Shown here one piece after another: positions 1 to 7,497 of a stretch of DNA of 64,000 nucleotides. The first letter of the stretch is position 1, and every line of letters begins with the position of its first letter. Position numbers and translations under genes: made by a program. The notes under the pieces are model-generated. The model ran no database searches and had not been told where the DNA came from. It saw only the letters and a list, made by a program, of their open reading frames with translations. This stretch comes from Thermobifida halotolerans (GTDB lineage: Bacteria; Actinomycetota; Actinomycetes; Streptosporangiales; Streptosporangiaceae): contig NZ_CP063196.1 in NCBI RefSeq assembly GCF_003574835.2, positions 5,386,745 through 5,450,744 of the forward strand, read 5' to 3'.

Positions 1-230
1 GCAGCGTCGCAAAAGCGTAGTCCTCGCTGACCCGCTGCCGGTTCGGTCCCTGAGGCGCGGTCAAGACCCCTCCGCTCGGTCGCTTGCTTCTCGATCGCTT
101 TCCGGTCTGTCTCTAATGGGAGAAAAGCCGGAGATGTTCGAGACGCTAGCGACTCGGACGTGTTCTGTCCTGGCTTTTCGGAATATTTGTCCAAAAAGCA
201 AGGGCGGGTGGCCTGTCCTGGCGCGGAGTA
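1..230. other. Gene-free left edge
   Basis: No convincing coding frame: the open frames here are antisense shadows of nadA or lack codon bias. The only structure seen is an imperfectly placed inverted repeat, GAAAAGCC at 122-129 and GGCTTTTC at 172-179. It may belong to the promoter of a gene lying off the left edge. Confidence 0.4.
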
Positions 231-267
231 CGGCGGGGCCGGTGCGGCAGCCGCACCGGCCCCGCCG
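231..267 (-). terminator. Hairpin after nadA
   Basis: A perfect 17-bp inverted repeat (231-247 and 251-267) with a three-base loop lies just beyond the nadA stop codon on the minus strand. It is very GC-rich and has no obvious T tract, which is common for actinobacterial terminators. Confidence 0.6.
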
Positions 268-277
268 GAGGCGGTGC

Positions 278-1276
278 CTACTCCCCGCCGCGGGAGGGGG
301 AGCCGATGGCGATCATGCGCTCCACCGACCGGCGGGCCCGGACCGCCACGTCCTCGGGCACGGTGATCTCGGTGGTGCCGTGGCGCAGCGCCGACAGCAG
401 TTTCTCGGCGGTGATCATCTTCATGTAGTGGCACTCCGCGCGGGAGTTCACCGGCTCGAAGGCGGTCCTGGGGTTGGCCGCCCGCAGTTGGTGCAGCATG
501 CCGGTCTCGGTGGCGATGAGCACCTTGTTCGCGGTCGTCTTCTCCGCGGCGCTCAGCATGCCGCCGGTGGAGAGCACCTTGACCCGGTCCTGGGGCACCG
601 TGCCCGAGGAGGCCAGGTACAGCGCCGACGTGGCGCAGCCGCACTCGGGGTGCACGTACAGCTCGGCGTCGGGTTCGGCCTCGACCCGCTCACGCAGGGT
701 GTGGCCGTCGATTCCGGCGTGCACGTGGCACTCGCCCATCCACACGTGGATGTTGTCGCGGCCGGTGACCCGCCTGACGTGTGCGCCCAGGAACTGGTCG
801 GGCAGGAACAGGATCTCCCGGTCCTCGGGGATCGAGCGGATGACGTCGGCGGCGTTGGACGAGGTGCAGCAGATGTCGGTCTCGGCCTTGACCGCCGCGG
901 TGGTGTTGACGTAGGCGACCACGACCGCGCCGGGGTGTTCGGCGCGCCAGGCGCGCACATCCTCGGCGGTGATCGTGTCGGCCAGGGAGCATCCGGCCTC
1001 GGGTTCGGGGAGCAGGACCGTCTTCTCGGGGGAGAGCAGTTTGGCCGTCTCGGCCATGAAGTGCACGCCGCAGAAGACGATGGTGCTCGCCTCGACACTG
1101 GCCGCCAACCGGGACAGGGCCAGGGAGTCGCCGGTGTGGTCCGCGACGTCCTGGATCTCGGGCCGCTGGTAGTTGTGCGCGAGGATGACCGCGTCGCGCT
1201 CCTTGGCCAGGCGGCGGACCTCGTCGGCCCACTCCTGCCTGGTCATAGCGTCCGCTGGGACGGTGACCGTTGCCAT
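278..1276 (-). CDS. nadA: Quinolinate synthase NadA
   Basis: NadA condenses iminoaspartate with dihydroxyacetone phosphate to make quinolinate, the second step of de novo NAD synthesis in the cytoplasm. It uses an oxygen-sensitive 4Fe-4S cluster. The 332-residue protein has the three family cysteines in context: C96 (EAGCSL), C183 (GECHVH) and C282 (AECHYMK), plus the conserved HPEC at about 209. The length is normal for the family. The start is the ATG followed by [13 protein letters not shown]; a second Met lies ten residues on. Neither nadB nor nadC is adjacent in this window. It is transcribed away from the Nudix regulator at 1422, with a strong palindrome between them, so NrtR-type repression is likely. 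Confidence 0.97.
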   Translation of the reverse strand: MATVTVPADAMTRQEWADEVRRLAKERDAVILAHNYQRPEIQDVADHTGDSLALSRLAASVEASTIVFCGVHFMAETAKLLSPEKTVLLPEPEAGCSLADTITAEDVRAWRAEHPGAVVVAYVNTTAAVKAETDICCTSSNAADVIRSIPEDREILFLPDQFLGAHVRRVTGRDNIHVWMGECHVHAGIDGHTLRERVEAEPDAELYVHPECGCATSALYLASSGTVPQDRVKVLSTGGMLSAAEKTTANKVLIATETGMLHQLRAANPRTAFEPVNSRAECHYMKMITAEKLLSALRHGTTEITVPEDVAVRARRSVERMIAIGSPSRGGE

Positions 1277-1354
1277 GTCGGTGCTTCTTCCTTCAGATGG
1301 ACCGGATGCCCGCCCTGTGGAGTGGGCGTCCGGGGATGCCGGTGGGGCCGGATG

Positions 1355-1377
1355 GTTTTTGTCTTATAGGCAAAAAC
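1355..1377. promoter_or_regulatory. Candidate NrtR operator
   Basis: A 23-bp near-palindrome has identical outer arms GTTTTTG (1355-1361) and CAAAAAC (1371-1377). It is the only AT-rich stretch between the divergent nadA and nrtR-like genes. Its position between the two start codons, 45 bases from the regulator and 79 bases from nadA, suits a shared operator. Assigning it to NrtR is inference from context. Confidence 0.6.
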
Positions 1378-1421
1378 TCGAAGCAGCTTAACATGATTCC
1401 CAGCGGACGGAAGGGAGCAGG

Positions 1422-2156
1422 GTGGATATCGACGAGGTCGGCGGAAAGCTCGTGCCTGTCCCCCAGGCGAGCCCGACCACGGACGGCCCCGGAGCCGCCC
1501 ACGAGGTGCTGGCCGTGGTCTTCCAGATCCGCCACGACCGCCTGTGCGTGCTCATCTGGCGGCGCGGCCGCCCTCCCTGCGAGGGGCTGTGGGCGCTGCC
1601 CGGCGGACGGCTCGGCGCCACCGAGGGACTGGGCGAGTCGATCCGCCGCCAACTCGCCCAGAAGGTCGACGTGCGCGAACTCGCCCACCTGGAACAGTTG
1701 GAGACCTGGGGCGACCCCGACCGCAACCCCTTCGGCCGCACCCTGGCCACCGCCTACCTGGGCCTGGTCCCCGCGGGAATCGACCCGCTCGTCCCCGACG
1801 ACACCGAGTGGCGGCCGGTCTCCGAACTGCCTCCCATGGCGTTCGACCACGCGGCCATGGTCGGCGCGGCCCGGCGGCGGCTGCGCGCCAAACTCTCCTA
1901 CACCAACATCGGGTTCGCGCTCGCTCCACCCGAGTTCACCATGTCCCAACTCTCCCGCTACTACCGTGCCGCCCTGGGACACGACGTCGCGGCCACCAAC
2001 CTGCGCCGGGTGCTGCTGCGCCGGGGGCAGATCGAGGAGACCGGCAGGAGCGTGCCCTCGGGCCGGTCGGGCGGCCGTCCCGCCGCGCTCTTCCGGTTCC
2101 GCACCCGGAAACTGGAGATCACCGACGCCTTCGCGGTGCTGCGCCCGCCGAGCTGA
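1422..2156 (+). CDS. NrtR-like Nudix transcriptional regulator
   Basis: The 244-residue protein has an N-terminal Nudix fold (about 25-145) and a C-terminal winged-helix region (about 160-235, including FTMSQLSRYYRAALG). This is the architecture of the NrtR family, which represses NAD synthesis genes and senses ADP-ribose-type ligands. The Nudix box keeps the leading GG and the first Glu, but the catalytic REXXEE core is changed to RQLAQK, so hydrolysis is unlikely and a sensor role is expected. It lies divergently from nadA, which supports control of NAD synthesis. The start is ambiguous: the frame opens with GTG or ATG-like codons and the ribosome site is weak. An active ADP-ribose pyrophosphatase is the main alternative, disfavoured by the degenerate box. 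Confidence 0.8.
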   Translation: MDIDEVGGKLVPVPQASPTTDGPGAAHEVLAVVFQIRHDRLCVLIWRRGRPPCEGLWALPGGRLGATEGLGESIRRQLAQKVDVRELAHLEQLETWGDPDRNPFGRTLATAYLGLVPAGIDPLVPDDTEWRPVSELPPMAFDHAAMVGAARRRLRAKLSYTNIGFALAPPEFTMSQLSRYYRAALGHDVAATNLRRVLLRRGQIEETGRSVPSGRSGGRPAALFRFRTRKLEITDAFAVLRPPS

Positions 2157-2212
2157 CCGCGATCGCCCACGGGACGGCCGGCCTGGACAGGCCCTGTGTT
2201 AGCGTCCCGTTT

Positions 2213-2869
2213 GTGACGATTCGCAGCGTGGTTTTCGACGTCGGCGAGACCCTGATCGACGAGACCAGGATCTTCGGTCGCTGGGCCGACCGCCTTGGAG
2301 TCCCCCATCTGACCTTCTTCGGGACCCTCGGCGGGGTGCTCGCCGAAGGCCGCCCGATGCTCGATGCGTTCCGGCTGGTCAAACCCGGTTTCGACCTGGA
2401 GGCCGAGATCACGGCGTGGGAGCGGGACGAACCGGACTCGCTGCGCGAGAACTTCGACGCCGACGACCTCTACCCCGACGTGCGCCCCGCCCTGGAGAAG
2501 CTGCGTGCCGGGGGACTGCGCGTGCTCATCGCGGGCAACCAGCCGGTGCAGGCCGAGGCGGCGCTGCGCGCCATGGCACTTCCGGTGGAGGACGTCCACG
2601 TCTCGGCGGCGTGGGGCGTGGCCAAACCCGAGCGGGCGTTCTTCACCCGGGTGATCGAGGAGGCCGGGGTCGCCGCCGAGGAGATCCTCTACGTGGGCGA
2701 CCGCATCGACAACGACGTCATCCCCGCCCGGGCGTCCGGACTGCGCACCGCCCTGCTCCGCCGCGGCCCGTGGGGCTACCTGCACGCCGAACGCCCCGAG
2801 GCCGAGCAGGCCGACGTGATCCTGACCGACCTGACCGAACTGCCCCGATGGGTGGCCGATGCCGGATGA
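2213..2869 (+). CDS. HAD-superfamily hydrolase
   Basis: The 218-residue protein has HAD motif I as DVGETL near the N terminus (nucleophile Asp at residue 9), a Lys in VAKPERAFF (motif III) and motif IV GDRIDNDVIPA. A cap region lies between motifs I and II. The usual acid/base Asp two residues after the nucleophile is Gly, so the chemistry or the substrate class may differ from typical phosphatases. The substrate cannot be told. The start is GTG; a TAGCGT hexamer at 2200-2205 sits seven bases upstream with no Shine-Dalgarno sequence, which suggests a leaderless mRNA. It follows the Nudix regulator by 56 bases and may have its own promoter. Confidence 0.85.
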   Translation: MTIRSVVFDVGETLIDETRIFGRWADRLGVPHLTFFGTLGGVLAEGRPMLDAFRLVKPGFDLEAEITAWERDEPDSLRENFDADDLYPDVRPALEKLRAGGLRVLIAGNQPVQAEAALRAMALPVEDVHVSAAWGVAKPERAFFTRVIEEAGVAAEEILYVGDRIDNDVIPARASGLRTALLRRGPWGYLHAERPEAEQADVILTDLTELPRWVADAG

Positions 2870-2996
2870 GGCCGGTCCGCGTCGCGCCGCAGCGGCGGGG
2901 CCTCCCGCGCAGCGAGGCGGTTTGCCGGAACAGAGCCCGGGGAAAAAGCGTCGGCATGAGCGACCGGCGGCGTGCCGAGGAATCCACCCCCATACC

Positions 2997-4148
2997 ATGA
3001 TCACCTTCACCGGAGTGACCAAGCGCTACCCCGACGGCACCGTCGCCGTCGACAGCCTGGACCTCGAGATCCCCGGCGGACGCACCACCGTCCTCGTCGG
3101 CCCTTCCGGCTGCGGCAAGACCACCTCGCTGCGGATGGTCAACAGGATGGTGGAGCCCACCGCGGGAACGGTCGCCATCGACGGGGCCGACGTCCGCGAA
3201 CAGGACCCGGCACTGCTGCGCCGCTCCATCGGCTACGTCATCCAGCAGGCGGGACTCTTCCCGCACCGCACCGTCGTGGACAACATCGCCACCGTGCCGC
3301 TTCTGCTCGGCTGGGGCAGGAGCCGGGCCCGGTCCAGGGCCCGCGAACTCATGGAGGTGATGGGACTCGCGTCCGAACTGGCCGGACGCTACCCGCACCA
3401 GTTGTCGGGGGGCCAGCAGCAGCGCGTGGGCGTGGCCCGGGCCCTGGCCGCCGATCCCCCCGTGCTCCTCATGGACGAACCGTTCAGCGCGGTGGACCCC
3501 GTGGTGCGCGCCGACCTCCAGGACGAACTGATCCGGTTGCAGAGCGAACTGCGCAAGACCGTCGTCTTCGTCACCCACGACATCGAGGAGGCGGTGCGGA
3601 TCGGCGACGCCATCGCGGTCCTGCGCCCCGGCGGCGTGCTCGCCCAGTTCGACACGCCCGAACGGCTCCTGGCGGCACCGGCGGACACGTTCGTCGAGCG
3701 GTTCGTCGGCCGGGACCGGGGCGTGCGGCGGCTCTCCCTCCTGCCCGCACGCACCCTCCGGCTCCACCCCGAACCGGTCGTCGACGAGCACACCCCGCTC
3801 GCCCGGGCCCGCGCCCTCGCCGAGAAGCACGGCGAGCCGTGGCTGCTGGTCGTGGACGCGCACCGCCGCCCGCGCGGCTGGGCGCCGGCCGAAGCACTGG
3901 GCCACGACACCGGCGGCACGATCGGCGACCTCGACCTCGTCAGCCACGGACACGTCTTCCGCGTCGCCACCGACTCCCTGCGCGTCGCCCTGGACGCCGC
4001 CGTGCTCTCCCCGGCCGGGCGCGCCGTCGGAGTCGACACCGACGGGCGGGTCGTCGGCGTGGTCCCCCAGAGCGAACTGGGCACGGCCGTCTGGGCGGCC
4101 GGAGCCGACGCGGCGTCCGCCACCCGGATGGTGGGCGTCGATGGGTGA
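2997..4148 (+). CDS. opuCA: Osmoprotectant ABC transporter ATPase
   Basis: This is the ATPase of a glycine betaine/carnitine/choline-type importer. The 383-residue protein has Walker A GPSGCGKT (35-42), the signature LSGGQ (136-140) and Walker B VLLMDEP (about 156-162). It also has a C-terminal region of about 120 residues with two CBS-like repeats, as in OpuCA/ProV, where the CBS pair senses ionic strength. The ATG at the MITFTGV start was chosen because the protein homology begins there; the longer frame upstream has no codon bias. It overlaps the next gene by eight bases and starts a four-gene operon. Choline, betaine or another quaternary amine is the likely substrate, not provable from the sequence. 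Confidence 0.9.
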   Translation: MITFTGVTKRYPDGTVAVDSLDLEIPGGRTTVLVGPSGCGKTTSLRMVNRMVEPTAGTVAIDGADVREQDPALLRRSIGYVIQQAGLFPHRTVVDNIATVPLLLGWGRSRARSRARELMEVMGLASELAGRYPHQLSGGQQQRVGVARALAADPPVLLMDEPFSAVDPVVRADLQDELIRLQSELRKTVVFVTHDIEEAVRIGDAIAVLRPGGVLAQFDTPERLLAAPADTFVERFVGRDRGVRRLSLLPARTLRLHPEPVVDEHTPLARARALAEKHGEPWLLVVDAHRRPRGWAPAEALGHDTGGTIGDLDLVSHGHVFRVATDSLRVALDAAVLSPAGRAVGVDTDGRVVGVVPQSELGTAVWAAGADAASATRMVGVDG

Positions 4149-4848
4149 GCAGCCGCTGGTCCGCTGGGACTGGATCGCCGAGCACCTGGCCGACCCGATC
4201 GGCACGCGGCTGCTGGAGCACCTCCAGCTCTCCCTGGCGCCGCTCCTGATCGGACTGGTCACCGCGGTCGTCCTCGGCGTGGCCTGCGAGCGGTGGCGGT
4301 GGTGGTACCCGCCGGTCCTCGTCGGCGTCAACGTCGTGTACGCGATACCGTCCATCGCGCTGTTCTTCCTGCTGCTGCCCTACACCGGGTTCGGTCCGTG
4401 GACCGCGATCATCCCGCTGAGCCTGTACACGCTGGCGGTCCTGGTGCCCAACGTCGTGGACGGACTGCGCCAGGTGCCCGACCACGTCCGCCAGGCCGCC
4501 ACGGCGATGGGCTTCTCCCCGCTGCGCCGCCTCGTCCAGGTGGAGTTCCCCGTCGCGCTGCCGGTGGTCATCGCGGGCCTGCGGGTGGCGGCCGTGTCCA
4601 CCGTCAGCATGGTCAGCGTCGCCTCCCTGGTGGGGCTCGGCGGGCTCGGCCAGCTCATCCTCACCGACGGGTTCCGGCGCCAGTTCACCACCCCGATCGT
4701 CGTCGGCATCGTGCTGTCGGTCCTGCTGGCCCTCCTCCTGGACGGGCTGCTGGTGCTGGCCCAGCGGGGACTGACCCCGTGGACACGCGACCGCGGCGGC
4801 GCGGCACGGCGCGCGACCGCCCGGACGGACGGGAGGAGCCGGACGTGA
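4141..4848 (+). CDS. Osmoprotectant ABC permease, first
   Basis: This 235-residue inner-membrane protein has about five to six hydrophobic segments. It also has the binding-protein-dependent permease loop (about 115-150: RQAATAMGFSPLRRLVQVEFP, quoted here only in outline), which docks on the ATPase. It belongs to the OpuCB/ProW-type permeases. It overlaps opuCA at its start and the second permease by four bases at its end, so translation is probably coupled. Together the two permeases form the transmembrane pore. Confidence 0.88.
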   Translation: MGEQPLVRWDWIAEHLADPIGTRLLEHLQLSLAPLLIGLVTAVVLGVACERWRWWYPPVLVGVNVVYAIPSIALFFLLLPYTGFGPWTAIIPLSLYTLAVLVPNVVDGLRQVPDHVRQAATAMGFSPLRRLVQVEFPVALPVVIAGLRVAAVSTVSMVSVASLVGLGGLGQLILTDGFRRQFTTPIVVGIVLSVLLALLLDGLLVLAQRGLTPWTRDRGGAARRATARTDGRSRT

Positions 4849-5528
4849 ACATCGCCGTCGCCCTCTGGCAGTGGTTCGGCGACCCCGCCCAGTGGACCGG
4901 CCCCTCGGGCATCCCGGCACGCCTCGCCGAACACGTCGGCTACTCCGCGCTGGCCCTGCTGCTGGCCGCCCTGATCGGCGTTCCCGTGGGGCTGCTCACC
5001 GGGCACACCGGCCGCGGCGGCTTCCTCACCGCGAGCCTGGCCAACACCGCACGCGCGCTGCCCACGATCGGCGTGCTCATGCTGGTGGTGCTCGCCACGG
5101 GGATCGGTCTGCTTCCCGTCATGGCCGCCCTGGTGGCGCTGGCCGTTCCGCCCGTCATGGTCAACACCCACGAGGGGGTGCGCGGCGTCGCACCGGAGCT
5201 GCGGGACGCCGCCCGGGGCATGGGGATGCGCGGCCGGGAGATCCTGTTCGCCCTGGAGGTGCCGGTCGCGCTGCCGCTGATCCTGCTGGGGCTGCGCACC
5301 GCGGCGGTCCAGGTGGTCTCCACGGCCACCATCGCCGCCTACGTCGGCATCGGCGGTCTGGGCCGCTACATCGTGGACGGCCAGGCCCGCAGGGAGTTCG
5401 ACATGGTGCTGGGCGGCGCGGTCCTGGTCGTCGTGCTCGCGGTGGCGGTCACCGCGCTGTTCTTCCTGCTGCGCCGGATGACGGTCTCCCCAGGGCTGCG
5501 CCGTCCGTGGTCCGGCGCGGCGACGTGA
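4845..5528 (+). CDS. Osmoprotectant ABC permease, second
   Basis: The 227-residue integral membrane protein is a paralogue of the preceding permease. The docking loop carries LRDAARGMGMRGREILF and is followed by the conserved EVPVALPLIL stretch. The GTG start lies in a GTGA overlap with the stop codon of the upstream gene, which fixes the start. It is an OpuCD/ProW-type subunit. A gap of 47 bases with AGGAGAG leads to the binding-protein gene. Confidence 0.88.
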   Translation: MNIAVALWQWFGDPAQWTGPSGIPARLAEHVGYSALALLLAALIGVPVGLLTGHTGRGGFLTASLANTARALPTIGVLMLVVLATGIGLLPVMAALVALAVPPVMVNTHEGVRGVAPELRDAARGMGMRGREILFALEVPVALPLILLGLRTAAVQVVSTATIAAYVGIGGLGRYIVDGQARREFDMVLGGAVLVVVLAVAVTALFFLLRRMTVSPGLRRPWSGAAT

Positions 5529-5575
5529 TCCCGTTCCCCGTCCCCCGTTCCCCGCAAGTGAGGAGAGAACATCCC

Positions 5576-6481
5576 ATGCGAGTCTCGACGAGGTGGGCCG
5601 CGGCGGCGGCCGTACCGCTGCTGCTCCTGGTCAGCGCCTGCGGCGGCAGTGACCCCTACGCCGGAGACGACGCCGCTCCGACCGGCGGGACGGTGGTGGT
5701 CGGGTCCGCGGACTTCCCGGAGAGCATCCTGCTCGGCAACGTCTACGCCCAGGCGCTGGAGGCCGCGGGCGTGCCGGTGGAGACGCGGTTCAACATCGGC
5801 AGCCGCGAGGTCTACTACGACCAGATCGTCTCCGGAAACCTGTCGGTCCTGCCCGAGTACAACGGCGCCATCCTGTTCTACCTGGACCCCGACGCCGTCG
5901 CGGCCGACACCGAGTCCACCAACGCGGCGGTCGCCGAGGCGCTGCCCGGGGAGCTGGAGATCCTGGAGTCCTCCGAGGCGCAGAACAAGGACTCCCTGAC
6001 CGTCACCGGGGACACCGCCGAGCGGTACGACCTGGCCGCCGTCGGCGACCTGGAACCGGTCGCCGAGGAGATGGTCCTGGGCGGGCCGCCCGAGTTCGGC
6101 AGCCGCGCCCAGGGGGTGCCCGGCCTCCGCGACCGCTACGGACTGGAGTTCGCGGAGTTTCGCCCCCTGGACGTCAGCATCGTCGCGCAGGCGCTCCGGG
6201 ACGGCGACGTGCAGGTGGCGAACCTGTTCACCACCGATCCGGCCATCGCGGCCAACGACTTCGTGGTCCTGGAGGACACCGAGAACCTCTTCGGCTCCCA
6301 GAACGTCACCCCGCTGGTGCACAGCGCCAGCGTCGACGACACGGCGCGCGAGGCGCTCAACGCGGTCTCGGCCGAACTGACCACGCAGACCCTGCTCGAA
6401 CTCAACCGGCGGATCAGCATCGACCAGGAGGACCCCGACGACGTCGCCGCCGACTGGCTGGAGTCGGTCGGCCTGGCGTGA
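5576..6481 (+). CDS. Osmoprotectant-binding lipoprotein
   Basis: This 301-residue substrate-binding protein of the quaternary-amine (OpuCC/ProX) family begins with a lipoprotein signal peptide ending in LVSAC, with lipidated Cys at residue 22. The mature part has VVVGSADFPESILLGNVYAQALE and the LPEYNGAIL motif seen in this family. An AGGAGAG ribosome site sits eight bases before the ATG. It is the last gene of the operon and delivers the osmolyte to the two permeases at the outer face of the membrane. Confidence 0.9.
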   Translation: MRVSTRWAAAAAVPLLLLVSACGGSDPYAGDDAAPTGGTVVVGSADFPESILLGNVYAQALEAAGVPVETRFNIGSREVYYDQIVSGNLSVLPEYNGAILFYLDPDAVAADTESTNAAVAEALPGELEILESSEAQNKDSLTVTGDTAERYDLAAVGDLEPVAEEMVLGGPPEFGSRAQGVPGLRDRYGLEFAEFRPLDVSIVAQALRDGDVQVANLFTTDPAIAANDFVVLEDTENLFGSQNVTPLVHSASVDDTAREALNAVSAELTTQTLLELNRRISIDQEDPDDVAADWLESVGLA

Positions 6482-6566
6482 CGGAGCGGGCACCCGGGGA
6501 CGGTGCGGCCGCCGGCCCCGGGCTTTCCCACCGGAAGGAAGGGAAGAGAGCAGCGAAGTATTTCCT

Positions 6567-6860
6567 GTGAGCGACATCGAAGAACCGCGCCCGGGCGAGG
6601 GCAACGTCACCAAGGTCAGCGTCTCCCTACCGGAGGGAACCGCGGCCGCGGTCCGCAGACGGGTGGGCGACAGGGAGCTCTCCAGTTACGTGGCGGCAGC
6701 GGTGGAGCGGGAACTGCGCCGCCAGGTGCTGGCCGACATCGTCGCCGAGTACGAGGAGGAGAACGGCCCGGTTCCGGAGGAGGCCCGTGCCACGGTCCGC
6801 TCCGCATGGGAGGACGCCGAACGGAGGCACGCCCGGTGGGCCGCAGAGCCGGGCGCGTGA
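6567..6860 (+). CDS. Antitoxin-like ribbon-helix-helix protein
   Basis: The 97-residue acidic protein has an N-terminal segment (about 15-50, with KVSVSLPEGTAAAVRRRVG and SSYVAAAVERELRRQ) that fits a ribbon-helix-helix DNA-binding dimer. Its C terminus is charged and helical. A purine-rich ribosome site (GGAAGGAAGG) lies upstream of the GTG start. It overlaps the following PIN fragment by four bases, the usual vapB-vapC arrangement. Such antitoxins neutralise the toxin and autorepress the operon. As the toxin is broken, the antitoxin may be an orphan. Confidence 0.75.
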   Translation: MSDIEEPRPGEGNVTKVSVSLPEGTAAAVRRRVGDRELSSYVAAAVERELRRQVLADIVAEYEEENGPVPEEARATVRSAWEDAERRHARWAAEPGA

Positions 6861-7036
6861 GTCCGGGAACCCTCGTTCTCGACAGTCAGGCGTTCTCGCT
6901 CCTCCTCCGTGCGGACGCGAATCTCGCCGCCTACGTCGATGATGCCCGAAACCGCGACATCAGCGTCGCCACGAATTCGATGACGATCATCGAGGCGCGG
7001 GGCACTCAGCCCAGCGTCCGGTACCGGCCGCCGTAG
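6857..7036 (+). pseudogene. Truncated PIN-domain (VapC-like) toxin
   Basis: The frame opens at a GTG in a GTGA overlap with the antitoxin and reads LVLDSQAFSLLLR, the first strand and helix of a PIN ribonuclease, with metal-binding Asp at residue 9 and Glu at about 46. Homology-like sequence stops near base 7000. The remaining residues are read antisense through the end of the neighbouring flavin reductase, giving only 59 residues against about 130 for VapC. The later acidic residues are missing, so it should be inactive. A 3' deletion fused to the convergent gene is the simplest explanation. Confidence 0.75.
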
Positions 7037-7497
7037 CGGACCAGCGGGCCGTCGGCCCCTCCGGTCACCTCGGGCAGCGCCACCACGGAGGCGAGGTAGA
7101 CGGTGTGGTCGCCTGCCACGACCCGCTGCGTCACCTCGCACTCCACGGCGGCGACCGCGGAGTCCAGCACGAGCGCGCCGGTGCGCTCCCCCCGGTGGTG
7201 CGGCTCCGACGCCAGCAGCAGCCGCGCGCTGGGGCGTCCCTCGGCGGCGAACCGGCCCGCGACGGCCCGGTGCCGCGCGCCCAGCACGTTCACCGCGAAG
7301 CGGCCCTGCCGGTCGATCACCTCGGCCAGGTAGCTGTCCGACGCCACGCTGACCACGACGATCGGCGGCTCCGCCGAGATCGACGCGAAGGCGCTGATCG
7401 TGCTGCCGATGTCGTCGCGGCCGTCGGCCACGGTCACCACGGTCACCCCGGTGGCGAAACGGGCCAGCGTCTCGGTGAACTCCGCGGCCGTGATCAC
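7006..7497 (-). CDS. Flavin reductase-like FMN-binding protein
   Basis: The 163-residue protein belongs to the flavin reductase-like domain family (HpaC type). It has FATGVTVVTV near the N terminus, STISAFASISAEPPIVVVSV, the FAVNVLGARH segment and an HTVYLASVVAL strand near the C terminus. Such proteins reduce FMN or FAD with NAD(P)H, often to feed a monooxygenase, but no partner is adjacent. The GTG start was chosen because it overlaps the sppA stop in a GTGA, implying translational coupling. The frame continues upstream only as sppA shadow. The true substrate is unknown. Confidence 0.85.
   Translation of the reverse strand: MITAAEFTETLARFATGVTVVTVADGRDDIGSTISAFASISAEPPIVVVSVASDSYLAEVIDRQGRFAVNVLGARHRAVAGRFAAEGRPSARLLLASEPHHRGERTGALVLDSAVAAVECEVTQRVVAGDHTVYLASVVALPEVTGGADGPLVRYGGRYRTLG

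Noticed and set aside
1422..2156. Active Nudix hydrolase
   Set aside because: The catalytic glutamates of the Nudix box are replaced and a winged-helix domain is attached; a regulator fits better.
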